Below, piece after piece: positions 20,231 to 30,347 of a DNA stretch of 64,000 bases. Origin of the DNA: Bacilli bacterium (GTDB lineage: Bacteria > Bacillota > Bacilli > Bacillales > Amphibacillaceae). The DNA is taken from positions 1-64,000 of the forward strand of contig JAAYTF010000072.1 of NCBI GenBank assembly GCA_012518125.1, written 5' to 3'. The notes under the pieces are model-generated. The model did no database searches and had not been told where the DNA came from. It saw nothing but the letters and a program-made list of their open reading frames with translations. Position numbers and translations under genes: made by a program. The first letter of the stretch is position 1. Every line of letters starts with the position of its first letter.

Positions 20231-21139
20231 ATGAATACAAATCGGATATTGAAAGAAAAAAATCAAATCAACATCGTTTTGCACGACGCAAAAGCCTCCA
20301 ACTTGAAATCCGTGAAAAAATTAGAAAACAGCCCGCTCAATGTCATCGATCATTATTTCCAATCATTTGTCGGATTACACACGATCAAAAAAAGATTGAA
20401 AGAAATATATGCGGTGAAATTGATCAACGATGAACGCCAAAAAAACGGATTGCCGGCCGAAAAACAAGTGCTCCACATGATTTTCAAAGGCAATCCGGGC
20501 ACAGGCAAGACGACCGTTGCCAGAAAAATCGCTTCCTTGTTCTACGATTTAAACATTTTGACGAAAGGCCACTTCATCGAAGCGGAACGTGCCGACCTCG
20601 TCGGTGAATACATCGGGCAAACGGCGTTAAAAACGCGCAATTTGATTCAACGGGCTTTGGGCGGGGTGTTGTTCATCGATGAAGCGTATTCGCTTGCCCG
20701 CGGCGGGGAAAAAGATTTCGGCCGTGAAGCGATCGACACGCTCGTCAAACATATGGAAGACTATAAAAATGACTTCATCTTGATTTTGGCCGGCTACCCG
20801 AATGAAATGGATTATTTTTTAGAGATGAATCCTGGATTGGCCTCCCGTTTTCCTTTCATCCATACATTCGACGATTACACGATCGAAGAATTGGTCTCCA
20901 TTGCGGAAAATTTTTTGCACGACCGTCAATACCGATTGACGAACGAAGCAAAATGGAAATTGAAACACCATTTGCGCAAGCAATTATTGCGAAAAGAACC
21001 GCACTTCGCAAACGCCAGGTATGTGCGAAACATCGTTGAAAAAGCGATTCGCGCCCAATCGGTGCGGCTAGTTAATGCTGGGAAATTCGCCTATAATGAC
21101 TTAATATATATAGATGTAGACGATTTGGACATCGATTGA
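20231..21139 (+). CDS. spoVK: Stage V sporulation protein K (CbxX/CfqX AAA+)
   Basis: FKGNPGTGKTTVARKIA, GVLFIDEAYSLARGGEKDFGREAIDTL. Confidence 0.92.
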   Translation: MNTNRILKEKNQINIVLHDAKASNLKSVKKLENSPLNVIDHYFQSFVGLHTIKKRLKEIYAVKLINDERQKNGLPAEKQVLHMIFKGNPGTGKTTVARKIASLFYDLNILTKGHFIEAERADLVGEYIGQTALKTRNLIQRALGGVLFIDEAYSLARGGEKDFGREAIDTLVKHMEDYKNDFILILAGYPNEMDYFLEMNPGLASRFPFIHTFDDYTIEELVSIAENFLHDRQYRLTNEAKWKLKHHLRKQLLRKEPHFANARYVRNIVEKAIRAQSVRLVNAGKFAYNDLIYIDVDDLDID

Positions 21140-21180
21140 CATCTTACGATTACACCTTTGATGAGAAATGAGGTATCGTT

Positions 21181-22431
21181 TTGCAAAGAGAAAAAATCTT
21201 GATCGTTGGCGTAAAAACGATCGACCATACCGACCATCATTTTCAATCGACATTGGAAGAACTGAAGTCGCTCAGCCATACCGCCGGCGGGGAAGTCGTA
21301 AAAGTCGTGACACAAAATAGACGCCACATACATCCAGCAACGTACGTCGGCGAAGGAAAGTTGAACGAAATGAAACGATGGATCGAAGCGCTCGACGTCG
21401 ATCTCGTCATTTGCAACCATGAGCTTTCTCCTGGACAACTGCGCAATTTGAATGAACATTTCGGCGTCCGTGTCATCGACCGGAGTCAGCTCATATTGGA
21501 CATTTTTGCACGCCGCGCCATAACGAAAGAGGGTAAACTTCAAGTCGAACTCGCCCAACTCGAGTATTTGTTGCCCCGCCTTCACGGAATGGGGAGTGTT
21601 CTTTCCCGGCTCGGCGGAGGAATCGGAACGAGAGGTCCTGGGGAAACAAAACTGGAAACGGATCAGCGCCATATCCGCAGACGGATTGACGAGATAAAGC
21701 GGCGTTTACAAGACGTTGTCAAACAACGTGAACAATATCGGAAACGGAGACGGAAACGTTTCGTTTATCAAATCGCCTTAATCGGCTATACGAACGCCGG
21801 CAAATCAACCATTTTCAACCGCTTGGCGGAAGAAAGCACGCTGGAGGAAGATTTGCTCTTTGCAACGCTCGATCCGTTGACGCGCAAAATCCATTTGCCG
21901 TCGGGGTTTGAATGCCTGCTCACCGATACGGTCGGTTTTTTGCAAGATTTGCCTACTTCGCTCATCGCCGCTTTCAAGTCGACATTGGAAGAAGTGACGG
22001 AAGCGGACTTTTTGCTCCATGTCGTAGACGCATCCCATCCCGACCATGAACAGCATATTAAAACGGTTCATGCCATTTTGGAAGAGCTCGGTGCGCATAC
22101 GATTCCGATGTTGACCGTTTACAATAAAAAAGACCGGATCGAAGGGCCGTTCATTCCGTTGGAGCATCCTTCGATCGTCATCAGTGCCTACGAGCAAGAA
22201 GATTTAAATGCACTGCTCATTAAAATCGAAGAGCAGTTGAAAGCATTGTGGCAGCATTATCACGTCATGCTCCGCCCAGACCAAGGCAGGGCGCTCCATC
22301 AACTATCGACGCATTCCATCGTCATCAACAAATATTTCGATGAATTGAAAAATATGTACGTAGTGGAAGGCTACATGCCGAAAACTTTTGCATTAGAAAC
22401 GATCATAAAAGGGGACTTCCAACATGATTGA
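21181..22431 (+). CDS. hflX: GTPase HflX
   Basis: GIGTRGPGETKLETDQRHIRRRI; IGYTNAGKSTIFN; DTVGFLQDLP. Confidence 0.95.
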   Translation: MQREKILIVGVKTIDHTDHHFQSTLEELKSLSHTAGGEVVKVVTQNRRHIHPATYVGEGKLNEMKRWIEALDVDLVICNHELSPGQLRNLNEHFGVRVIDRSQLILDIFARRAITKEGKLQVELAQLEYLLPRLHGMGSVLSRLGGGIGTRGPGETKLETDQRHIRRRIDEIKRRLQDVVKQREQYRKRRRKRFVYQIALIGYTNAGKSTIFNRLAEESTLEEDLLFATLDPLTRKIHLPSGFECLLTDTVGFLQDLPTSLIAAFKSTLEEVTEADFLLHVVDASHPDHEQHIKTVHAILEELGAHTIPMLTVYNKKDRIEGPFIPLEHPSIVISAYEQEDLNALLIKIEEQLKALWQHYHVMLRPDQGRALHQLSTHSIVINKYFDELKNMYVVEGYMPKTFALETIIKGDFQHD

Positions 22432-23671
22432 ACAGATTGCAAACAAACTGGAAAAAGAATGTGAACCTTATTTTAAACGTGTCGACAAAATCGTCGAAAC
22501 AAATCAGCGCAAAGTGTTGAAAGCTTTTATCGATGAACAAGTGGGAGATCATCATTTCCGCTCCACCGACGGTTACGGCTATGACGACAGTGGACGAGAT
22601 GTGCTTGAAGCCTTGTACGCCAATGTCTTCCGCGGGGAAGATGCGCTCGTCCGCCCGCAAATCGTCTCCGGGACGCACGCGATTGCAACAGCGCTGTTCG
22701 GCATGCTGCGGCCAGGGGATGAATTGCTTTACATCACCGGCAGCCCGTACGATACGCTTGAAGAAGTGATCGGAAAAAGGGGAAACGCGAGCGGTTCAAT
22801 GCGCGACTTGGGAATTACGTACGACGAAGTTCCGCTCCGGGAGGATCATTCGATCCATTTTGAAGCAATCGAACGAAAAATTCACGAGCGGACGAAAGTG
22901 ATTGGCATCCAGCGCTCAAAAGGGTACGAAAACCGGCCAAGTTTTACCATTCGGCAAATTGAGGAAATGGTTCGATTCGTAAAACAAATTAAAGAAGATG
23001 TGATCGTTTTTGTCGACAATTGTTACGGAGAATTCGTCGAAGCGAAAGAGCCGCTGGAAGTCGGCGCCGATATTATGGCCGGATCGCTCATCAAAAACCC
23101 GGGCGGGGGGCTCGTACGTGCTGGCGGCTATATCGTCGGAAAAAAAGAATTGATCGAACAAGCGGCCAACCGGCTTACTGCGCCCGGATTGGGTAAAGAT
23201 GCCGGGGCGACGTTACATATGCTGCAAGAAATGTACCAAGGATTGTTCCTCGCGCCGCACGTCGTCGGCCAAGCGTTGAAAGGGGCCATCTTCACGGCGC
23301 GGATGATGGAATATTTTGGGATTGAGACAGCGCCGAAATTCAATGAAGAACGGACCGACATCATCCAGACGATGATTTTTGAAAACGAAGAAAAAATGAT
23401 TACATTTTGTGAACAAATTCAAGCGAATTCACCCGTAAATGCTTACGTCACACCATTTCCGAGCGATATGCCGGGATACGACGACAAAGTGATCATGGCA
23501 GCAGGAACATTCATTCAAGGTTCAAGCATCGAACTTTCCGCTGATGGTCCGATCCGTCCACCATATGCCGCATTTTTGCAAGGCGGTTTAACGTATGAAC
23601 ATGTAAAGATCGCCATTACGGAAACGATGAAGACGTTTCTTGAAAAAGGGTATATTCATATGAGGGAATAA
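22424..23671 (+). CDS. ynbB: PLP-dependent methionine gamma-lyase/aluminum-resistance family protein (YnbB-like)
   Basis: GYGYDDSGRDVLEALYANVF; VDNCYGEFVE; MAGSLIKNPGGG; adjacent to hflX as in Bacillus. Confidence 0.88.
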   Translation: MIEQIANKLEKECEPYFKRVDKIVETNQRKVLKAFIDEQVGDHHFRSTDGYGYDDSGRDVLEALYANVFRGEDALVRPQIVSGTHAIATALFGMLRPGDELLYITGSPYDTLEEVIGKRGNASGSMRDLGITYDEVPLREDHSIHFEAIERKIHERTKVIGIQRSKGYENRPSFTIRQIEEMVRFVKQIKEDVIVFVDNCYGEFVEAKEPLEVGADIMAGSLIKNPGGGLVRAGGYIVGKKELIEQAANRLTAPGLGKDAGATLHMLQEMYQGLFLAPHVVGQALKGAIFTARMMEYFGIETAPKFNEERTDIIQTMIFENEEKMITFCEQIQANSPVNAYVTPFPSDMPGYDDKVIMAAGTFIQGSSIELSADGPIRPPYAAFLQGGLTYEHVKIAITETMKTFLEKGYIHMRE

Positions 23672-23704
23672 AAAAAGGAGCGAACGAAATCGCTCCTTTT
23701 TTTA
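23670..23704. terminator. Bidirectional terminator
   Basis: AAAAAAGGAGCGAacgaaaTCGCTCCTTTTTTT between convergent genes. Confidence 0.9.
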
Positions 23705-23716
23705 TAGGGGAGTTTG

Positions 23717-24697
23717 TTATTCTAAACTTGCTTCAATCTCATCGAGCATTTTGTTCATGGAGATGACCCCGCCACCTGACAAATACCAAACTTCAGGGTC
23801 GAGATAGTAGATGTCATCGTTTTGTGCGGCTTTCGTCTTTTGAACGAGATCGTTTTCGATGACCGCTTTTGCGCTAGGCTCTTCGCCGATCGCAGCGCTT
23901 CTGTCAATGACATAAATGATGTCCGGATCGTTTTCCAATACGTATTCGAACGTGATGTTCATACCGTGTGTTGACGCATCAATATTTTCATCGACGGCTG
24001 GAATGCCGAATACGTCGTGGATGAATCCGTAACGTGACCCAGGGCCGTAAGCACTCGCTTTATTGTCGTTTGCAAGCAAGATTAACGCTTTTTTATCCAA
24101 GCTTTTCGTTTTTGCTTGGATGGCGCTGATGCGTTCATCAAGCGCTTCGATTTCAGCTTTCACTTCGTCCTCAATGTCAAAAATTTGTCCGAGTATGTTC
24201 AAGTTTTCTTTGAAAGATTCAATATAATTGTTTACATCAAGTTCCACGTAAAGCACCGGACCCAATTTTGACATCTCATCGTACAGTTCCGCTTGACGGG
24301 TTGAAATGATGATCAAATCCGGTTTGATTTGATCAATTTTTTCAAAATCCGGTTCTTTCAAGCTGCCGACGTTTTCGTAATTTTCACCGGCGTATTTTTC
24401 CAAATAAGATGGGACGGCTTGTTGCGGCAATCCGACGACGTCGATGCCGAAATGATCTAATGTATCCAACACGCCGAAATCGAACACGATCACTTTTTCC
24501 GGATTTTTTGCTACTTCGATTTCACCGAGTTTATGCGTGATTTTCACCGTTTCCGATGAAGCTTCTTCTGCATCATCCTTCGTTTCCGTTTCTGTCGTTG
24601 CGTCATTAGAAGCCGTTTTTTCATCAGCTCCGGAAGAACATGCGCCAAAAATGACCAATACCAAAGCTAGTAAAGCAAGAAGCAAATATTTTTTCAT
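23717..24697 (-). CDS. Siderophore/iron ABC transporter substrate-binding lipoprotein (YclQ/FatB-like)
   Basis: Lipobox VIFGACSSG; PeripBP fold KVIVFDFGVLDTLDHFGIDVVGLP...IDQIKPDLIIIS; Fur boxes upstream. Confidence 0.88.
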   Translation of the reverse strand: MKKYLLLALLALVLVIFGACSSGADEKTASNDATTETETKDDAEEASSETVKITHKLGEIEVAKNPEKVIVFDFGVLDTLDHFGIDVVGLPQQAVPSYLEKYAGENYENVGSLKEPDFEKIDQIKPDLIIISTRQAELYDEMSKLGPVLYVELDVNNYIESFKENLNILGQIFDIEDEVKAEIEALDERISAIQAKTKSLDKKALILLANDNKASAYGPGSRYGFIHDVFGIPAVDENIDASTHGMNITFEYVLENDPDIIYVIDRSAAIGEEPSAKAVIENDLVQKTKAAQNDDIYYLDPEVWYLSGGGVISMNKMLDEIEASLE

Positions 24698-24817
24698 CGT
24701 TTAACTCCTTTTCTTTCGAATATTTATTTATATAAGTAACATGATTGCTTTTCATCAATCAGTATGCACTCAAACCATCAAAAAAATTATGTATTCACCT
24801 CCTTGACAACCAGCAAT

Positions 24818-24836
24818 ATTGAGAACGATTCTCATC
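24818..24836. promoter_or_regulatory. Fur box 1
   Basis: ATTGAGAACGATTCTCATC, close to the classical GATAATGATTCTCATTATC. Confidence 0.8.
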
Positions 24837-24852
24837 ATCAATTACTAATTAT

Positions 24853-24871
24853 ATTGAGAATGATTCTCACT
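24853..24871. promoter_or_regulatory. Fur box 2
   Basis: ATTGAGAATGATTCTCACT. Confidence 0.8.
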
Positions 24872-25269
24872 GTCAACAAAAACTGTAAAATAATTGTCCT
24901 AAATAGATGATCTTACTATACATTTTCGCCAAATGAAAGACGTTAACGCATAAGCAGGACGTAAATGGGAAACAGACTTCGAGCGCCAAGTTGAAAATGT
25001 TCTGACCTTGAAGACGTTATAGGAGTGAAAGACGATTGTTGACCGGCTTCTAAGGAGCATCATGCAAACAGAAATTTGCTTTGGATATTTTATGTGTGGA
25101 AAAGAATGCAATTTTTCCGTTCGTCAAACATAAAATGAAACACAAATGTTTCCTAAGCGCAAAATTATGAAATGAATTAAAAAATATTTGACAAAAGAAA
25201 ACAATGCCGTTATATTTGGATTAACTAAAAAAGTTGACCCAATGCAAAATTAAGGGGAGAGAGACACAA

Positions 25270-26220
25270 ATGTCACAAATAGCGAAATTTCGATTATTAT
25301 TCATCGCAATGATCGGCTCCGTTATTTTAACAGCTTGTTCACAGCATGAAACGGACTCCGCGGAAGGGGCAAACGGTTCGGATGAAAAAATTTACGTTTT
25401 GACAACGATTGCCCAAATCGGCGAACCGTTATCCATCATCGGGGGAGAACGAGTCGAAGTCGAAAGTTTGATGGGTCCGGCAGTCGACCCGCACGTTTAC
25501 AACGCGACGCAAAGCGACATCAACAAAATCGATAAAGCGGATCTCATTTTTTACAACGGATTGAACTTGGAAGCAAACCTGGTTGAAATTTTTGAAAAAT
25601 TAAGTGCGCAAAAACCGGTTTTGGCCATCGGCGAGACGATCGATGAAGCGAATTTGTTGACGGACGAAGAAGGCAATTTGGATCCGCACATTTGGTTTCA
25701 TATCGACTTATGGAAAGAAGCGCTTGACCACGCGGTGGAAGCATTGAAAACATATTCTCCGGAAGATGCGGATTACTTTGAAGCAAATAAAATGGACTAT
25801 TTTGAACAATTGGATGAACTGAAACGTGAAGCGGAAAAATTGCAAAAAATCCCTGAACATAAACGGTATCTCGTCACTGCGCACGATGCGTTCGGATATT
25901 TTGGTTTGATGCACGGTCTTGAAGTCATCGGGCTGCAAGGATTAAGTACCGAAGATGAAATCGGGGTTTCCGACATCAACGAAACGATCGATTTGATTGA
26001 AACATACAACGTTCCAGCGATTTTCATTGAAAGCACTATCAATCCGAATTCTATCCAGGCGGTGTTGGAAGGTGCACAAAACAGAGGCATCGACGTCATT
26101 TTGGGCGGAGAATTGTATTCGGATGCGATGGGCGAACCTGGAACCGAAGAAGGTACGTATATTGGCATGTACCGGCACAACGTCGAGACGATTTATGACG
26201 CGCTGATGGGAGGAGAATAA
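25270..26220 (+). CDS. Mn/Zn ABC transporter substrate-binding lipoprotein (TroA/MntA family)
   Basis: Lipobox ILTACSQ; VDPHVYNATQSDI; NLDPHIWFHIDLW; VTAHDAFGYFG. Confidence 0.92.
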   Translation: MSQIAKFRLLFIAMIGSVILTACSQHETDSAEGANGSDEKIYVLTTIAQIGEPLSIIGGERVEVESLMGPAVDPHVYNATQSDINKIDKADLIFYNGLNLEANLVEIFEKLSAQKPVLAIGETIDEANLLTDEEGNLDPHIWFHIDLWKEALDHAVEALKTYSPEDADYFEANKMDYFEQLDELKREAEKLQKIPEHKRYLVTAHDAFGYFGLMHGLEVIGLQGLSTEDEIGVSDINETIDLIETYNVPAIFIESTINPNSIQAVLEGAQNRGIDVILGGELYSDAMGEPGTEEGTYIGMYRHNVETIYDALMGGE

Positions 26221-26221
26221 G

Positions 26222-26983
26222 GTGCAAGATTATGTCATCGAAGTTGAAAACTTGTCCGCCAGTTACCGGAAAACGCCCGTCATCGAACAAATCGCTTTCA
26301 AGGTGAAACCTGGGACCTTGACTGGCATCATCGGGCCGAACGGTGCTGGTAAATCGACGCTCATCAAAACCATGTTGCAACTACATCCAAGTTTGACGGG
26401 GGAAGTGACATTTTTCGGCAAACACTATAAAAGCGTCAAAAAACGGATCGGTTACGTACCACAACGGGGTTCTGTCGACTGGGATTTTCCGACGACCGCT
26501 TTGGATGTCGTACTGATGGGTTTATACGGCAAAATCGGTCTCATGAAATGGCCGCGCAAAGAACATAAACGGAGGGCATATGAAGCGCTTGAAAAAATGG
26601 GGATGGCAACATACGCGAGCCGGCAAATCAGCCAGCTGTCCGGCGGGCAACAGCAGCGTGTCTTTTTGGCAAGGGCGCTCGCGCAAGATGCCGACATTTA
26701 TTTCATGGATGAACCACTTGCCGGAGTCGATGCGGCGACGGAACGGGCGATCATGAAAATTTTAAAAGAATTAAAAGAACAACGGAAAACCGTCATGATT
26801 GTCCATCATGACTTGCAAACAGTGGCGGAATATTTCGATTGGGTGCTGTTGATCAATCGTACCGTGATCGCCCATGGACCGACGGATAAAGCATTTACGA
26901 AAGAAAACATCATTAAAACATATGGTGGAAATTTGAAGTGGATCAAAGAGGTGGAGCGACGTGTCGTCCATTCTGTTCAGTAG
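26222..26983 (+). CDS. Mn/Zn ABC transporter ATP-binding protein (MntB-like)
   Basis: GPNGAGKSTLIKTML; LSGGQQQRVFLARALAQDADIYFMDEP. Confidence 0.93.
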   Translation: MQDYVIEVENLSASYRKTPVIEQIAFKVKPGTLTGIIGPNGAGKSTLIKTMLQLHPSLTGEVTFFGKHYKSVKKRIGYVPQRGSVDWDFPTTALDVVLMGLYGKIGLMKWPRKEHKRRAYEALEKMGMATYASRQISQLSGGQQQRVFLARALAQDADIYFMDEPLAGVDAATERAIMKILKELKEQRKTVMIVHHDLQTVAEYFDWVLLINRTVIAHGPTDKAFTKENIIKTYGGNLKWIKEVERRVVHSVQ

Positions 26984-27890
26984 CAATACACAATGGGTCT
27001 TGTTAAGCACGATGATTTTGGGGATTGCCGCGGGGACGATCGGTGCGATCGCCTATTGGCGCAAACAAAATTTGATGAGCGATGCGTTGGCGCACGCCGC
27101 TTTGCCGGGTGTGGTCATTGCTTTTTTGTTAAGTGGTGAAAAAAAACTTTATCTTTTGATCATCGGCGCGGCGGCAAGTGCACTCATTGGTGCGATGTTC
27201 ATACAAACCATCACAACAGTGAGCCGCATTTCTGAAGATACGGCAATGGGGATGATCTTATCCGTTTTTTACGGACTGGGCATCATGCTGCTAGCTGTCG
27301 TCAATCGCTCTTCAAGCGGAAATCAAAGCGGTTTGGATTCGTTCATTTACGGTCAGGCAGCTGCGATGACCCGTTCGGACGTCTATACGATGCTCGCTTT
27401 AGCGTCGGTTGTCATTCTATTTATCCTTCTTTTCTTTAAAGAGTGGAAAGTGTATTTATTCGATCCGCAATTTGCCAAAGGCATCGGGATTTCCCATCGA
27501 TGGATGGACATTTTATACACGGGGCTGCTTGTGACTACCATCGTCATTGGCATCCAAGCGGTGGGAGTCATCTTAATCGCGGCATTGTTAATTATACCTG
27601 CGGTAAGTGCCCGCTATTGGACGGAATCGTTCAAAGTGATGGTTTTATTATCCGCTCTGTTCGGCGGGCTTTCCGGAGCGCTGGGAACGTTGATCAGCGC
27701 ACTGGGAAGCGGACTTCCGACCGGTCCGTTCATCGTCACAGCAGCTGCAACATGTTTTGTCATCGCGTTGATTTTTGGCAAAGAACGTGGTTTGCTTATC
27801 CAAAAGCTACATTTTAACAAACAAAAAGGAAGGTACGAGAAACATGCCGGGCAAACGGCGCCGGTTGAAAAAGGGGGCGGAATGATGTGA
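26961..27890 (+). CDS. Mn/Zn ABC transporter permease (ABC-3 family) 1
   Basis: YWRKQNLMSDALAHAALPGVVIAFLL; overlaps the ATPase gene. Confidence 0.92.
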   Translation: MSSILFSSNTQWVLLSTMILGIAAGTIGAIAYWRKQNLMSDALAHAALPGVVIAFLLSGEKKLYLLIIGAAASALIGAMFIQTITTVSRISEDTAMGMILSVFYGLGIMLLAVVNRSSSGNQSGLDSFIYGQAAAMTRSDVYTMLALASVVILFILLFFKEWKVYLFDPQFAKGIGISHRWMDILYTGLLVTTIVIGIQAVGVILIAALLIIPAVSARYWTESFKVMVLLSALFGGLSGALGTLISALGSGLPTGPFIVTAAATCFVIALIFGKERGLLIQKLHFNKQKGRYEKHAGQTAPVEKGGGMM

Positions 27891-28756
27891 CGTATTCAGC
27901 CTGGATCATCCTAACCGCTTCCCTTGTCGGTCTGTCATGCGGATTGATCGGTGTATTCCTTATTTTAAGGAAAATGGCGATGATGGCGGATGCCATCAGT
28001 CATACTGTTTTGCTGGGAATTGTGTTGGCGTATATCATTACCCGTGAAACAAGCGGGGTGTACATGGTCATCGGCGGAATTTTTGCAGGTCTTTTGACGG
28101 CTTACCTCGTCCAATGGCTTCACTCCCTTGAGGTACAACATGATGCATCGATGGGAATCGTGTTTACGACATTATTTGCCATCGGCGTCATTTTGATTGC
28201 GACATCGACCGGAAACGCGCATCTGGACGTCCAGCACGCCTTGATGGGGGAAATCACTTTCATTCCATTTAATACTGTAACGATTCCCGGCATCGGTGAA
28301 ATGCCGAAAGCGACATTTTTATTGCTTATCATTTTTAGTGTCGTCTCGCTTTTCCTGCTGCTTTTTTACAAAGAATGGAAAATCACTTCGTTCGATCCCG
28401 CGTTGGCGGCGAGTTTAGGGATACCGGTCGCTTTTTTCCATTACTTATTCATGAGCCTTGTATCGGTAACGACTGTTGCGGCATTCGATGCGGTGGGAGC
28501 GATCATGGTCGTCGCCATGCTCATTACACCACCCGCTTCCGCTTATCTTTGGACGGACCGATTGTCGATCATGCTTTTATTGAGCGGAACATTTGGCGTG
28601 TTGTCCGCGGTTTTAGGTTATGCGCTTGCTGTTTGGATCGACACGTCCATTTCCGGATCCATGGCATTTGCGACGGGACTAATCTTTATCGCAAGCTTTT
28701 TGTTTGCGCCGAAACATGGGCTCATTGCCAAATATGTTCGGCCGACATCCAATTGA
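27887..28756 (+). CDS. Mn/Zn ABC transporter permease (ABC-3 family) 2
   Basis: FLILRKMAMMADAISHTVLLGIVLAY; TPPASAYLWTDRL. Confidence 0.92.
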   Translation: MTYSAWIILTASLVGLSCGLIGVFLILRKMAMMADAISHTVLLGIVLAYIITRETSGVYMVIGGIFAGLLTAYLVQWLHSLEVQHDASMGIVFTTLFAIGVILIATSTGNAHLDVQHALMGEITFIPFNTVTIPGIGEMPKATFLLLIIFSVVSLFLLLFYKEWKITSFDPALAASLGIPVAFFHYLFMSLVSVTTVAAFDAVGAIMVVAMLITPPASAYLWTDRLSIMLLLSGTFGVLSAVLGYALAVWIDTSISGSMAFATGLIFIASFLFAPKHGLIAKYVRPTSN

Positions 28757-28824
28757 AACTATGCACCCTTTGTATCAAAGAGACATATAATAATGACAAA
28801 TTTCCCCCCTGAACATTTTTTTCG

Positions 28825-28855
28825 ATGAAGGGATGTTTTATCTCTTCATTTTTTT
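28825..28855 (+). terminator. Terminator after metal transporter operon
   Basis: ATGAAGGGAtgttttaTCTCTTCAT then TTTTTT. Confidence 0.7.
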
Positions 28856-28898
28856 GTTGTACAATATAGATGCATAAAAGGAAAAAAGGGGTAATCAA

Positions 28899-29228
28899 AT
28901 GAAAGTGCATGGAATCGAGGTAAAAGGAGCGATTGACCGCGAAACGCGTTGCAAACATTACCATTCGGAAAAAGACCGCGTCGCCATCAAATTTTATTGT
29001 TGCGGCGAGTTTTTCCCATGTTATTTATGCCACAAAGAACACGGCTGCGGCAAAGATGCGGTTTGGCCCAAAGACCGCTTTGATGAACAGGCGATTTTAT
29101 GTGGCAGCTGCGGACACGTCTTTGCGATCGCAACGTACTTCAAGCATCATGACGCTTGCCCAAATTGTGATGCGCCATTTAATCAAGGATGCAAATTTCA
29201 CCGTCATTTATATTTCGCAACCAATTAA
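28899..29228 (+). CDS. CHY zinc-finger domain protein
   Basis: Multiple Cys/His pairs: CKHYHSEKDRVAIKFYCCGEFFPCYLCHKEHGC...CGSCGHVF...CPNCDAPFNQGCKFH. Confidence 0.88.
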   Translation: MKVHGIEVKGAIDRETRCKHYHSEKDRVAIKFYCCGEFFPCYLCHKEHGCGKDAVWPKDRFDEQAILCGSCGHVFAIATYFKHHDACPNCDAPFNQGCKFHRHLYFATN

Positions 29229-29273
29229 AAAAGATTCACAAACACCGTGTGAAAGTGGCTTGTGAATCTTTTT
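29227..29273. terminator. Terminator between CHY finger gene and lexA
   Basis: AAAAGATTCACAA...TTGTGAATCTTTTT between convergent genes. Confidence 0.85.
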
Positions 29274-29277
29274 CGTT

Positions 29278-29901
29278 TTAAAAGATGCGATACAAGCCGA
29301 TCACTTTACCGAGTATCGTCACATTGTCCAAAATGATCGGTTCGAGGGCATCGTTTTCCGGCTGCAAGCGGATATGGTCTTTTTCTTTGAAAAAACGTTT
29401 AATCGTCGCTTCATTGTCTTCTGTCATCGCCACGACGATATCGCCGTTTTCCGCCGTGTTTTGCTGTTTGACAATCACTTTGTCGCCGTCATAAATTCCA
29501 GCGTTTACCATACTGTCGCCTTCAACGTTCAAAATAAACAGGTTGTCACTCGTCTTGGCGATCGAACTAGGCACCGGTGTATATTCCTCAATATTTTCAA
29601 TTGCCGTAATCGGCAACCCGGCTGTAACTTTTCCGATCACCGGCGCGTAACGGGCGCGGTCTTTTTGAATGTTTTCATCGACGTCGACAATCTCGATTGC
29701 ACGCGGTTTCGTCGGATCGCGGCGGATGTATCCTTTTTTCTCAAGCCGTTCGAGATGCCCGTGCACCGTGGAACTGGACGCCAAGCCGACCGCTTTGGCG
29801 ATTTCCCGGACGGAAGGAGGGTAGCCTTTAACTTCGACTTCGCTCTTGATGAAATCCAAAATCATTTGCTGCCGTTTCGATAATTTTTCCACCAATTTCA
29901 C
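29278..29901 (-). CDS. lexA: SOS repressor LexA
   Basis: [53 protein letters not shown] cleavage region; GDSMVNAGI. Confidence 0.97.
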   Translation of the reverse strand: MKLVEKLSKRQQMILDFIKSEVEVKGYPPSVREIAKAVGLASSSTVHGHLERLEKKGYIRRDPTKPRAIEIVDVDENIQKDRARYAPVIGKVTAGLPITAIENIEEYTPVPSSIAKTSDNLFILNVEGDSMVNAGIYDGDKVIVKQQNTAENGDIVVAMTEDNEATIKRFFKEKDHIRLQPENDALEPIILDNVTILGKVIGLYRIF

Positions 29902-29920
29902 CTCTTATTGCATCAATTTA

Positions 29921-29934
29921 CGAACATACGTCGC
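29921..29934. promoter_or_regulatory. LexA (SOS) box upstream of lexA
   Basis: CGAACATACGTCGC, 12/14 to CGAACNNNNGTTCG. Confidence 0.65.
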
Positions 29935-29966
29935 TATATAAAGTATACCATCATTCTTGTAAAAAT

Positions 29967-29980
29967 GAAACATCCGTTCT
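29967..29980. promoter_or_regulatory. Second, weaker LexA-like box
   Basis: GAAACATCCGTTCT, 11/14 to CGAACNNNNGTTCG. Confidence 0.45.
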
Positions 29981-30078
29981 AGTTTTTGCATTCCTTAACC
30001 GGTTTGATAACAATCATTTGTTTTAGGCATCAAATGAAGTATAATACAATAAGAATATAAATTGCTGTAGGTGAAAAA

Positions 30079-30321
30079 ATGATTTCTGACGAAAAATTGA
30101 AACGGATCAATGAATTGGCGAAAAAGCAAAAGACTGTCGGATTGACACAAGAAGAAAAAAAAGAACAACAGGCGCTTCGTGAAGAATATTTGCAGCGTTT
30201 CAAAGAAGCATTCACGAAACAATTGAAAAATGTTAGAGTGTTCGATCCGCATGGAAATGATGTCACCCCCGAGAAAATTAAACGATCACGGGGCGAAATG
30301 GATCATAAATTTTTACATTGA
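30079..30321 (+). CDS. ynzC: DUF896 family protein (YnzC)
   Basis: [33 protein letters not shown]. Confidence 0.93.
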   Translation: MISDEKLKRINELAKKQKTVGLTQEEKKEQQALREEYLQRFKEAFTKQLKNVRVFDPHGNDVTPEKIKRSRGEMDHKFLH

Positions 30322-30347
30322 TATGGGGAATAGGAAAGGGAGATATC

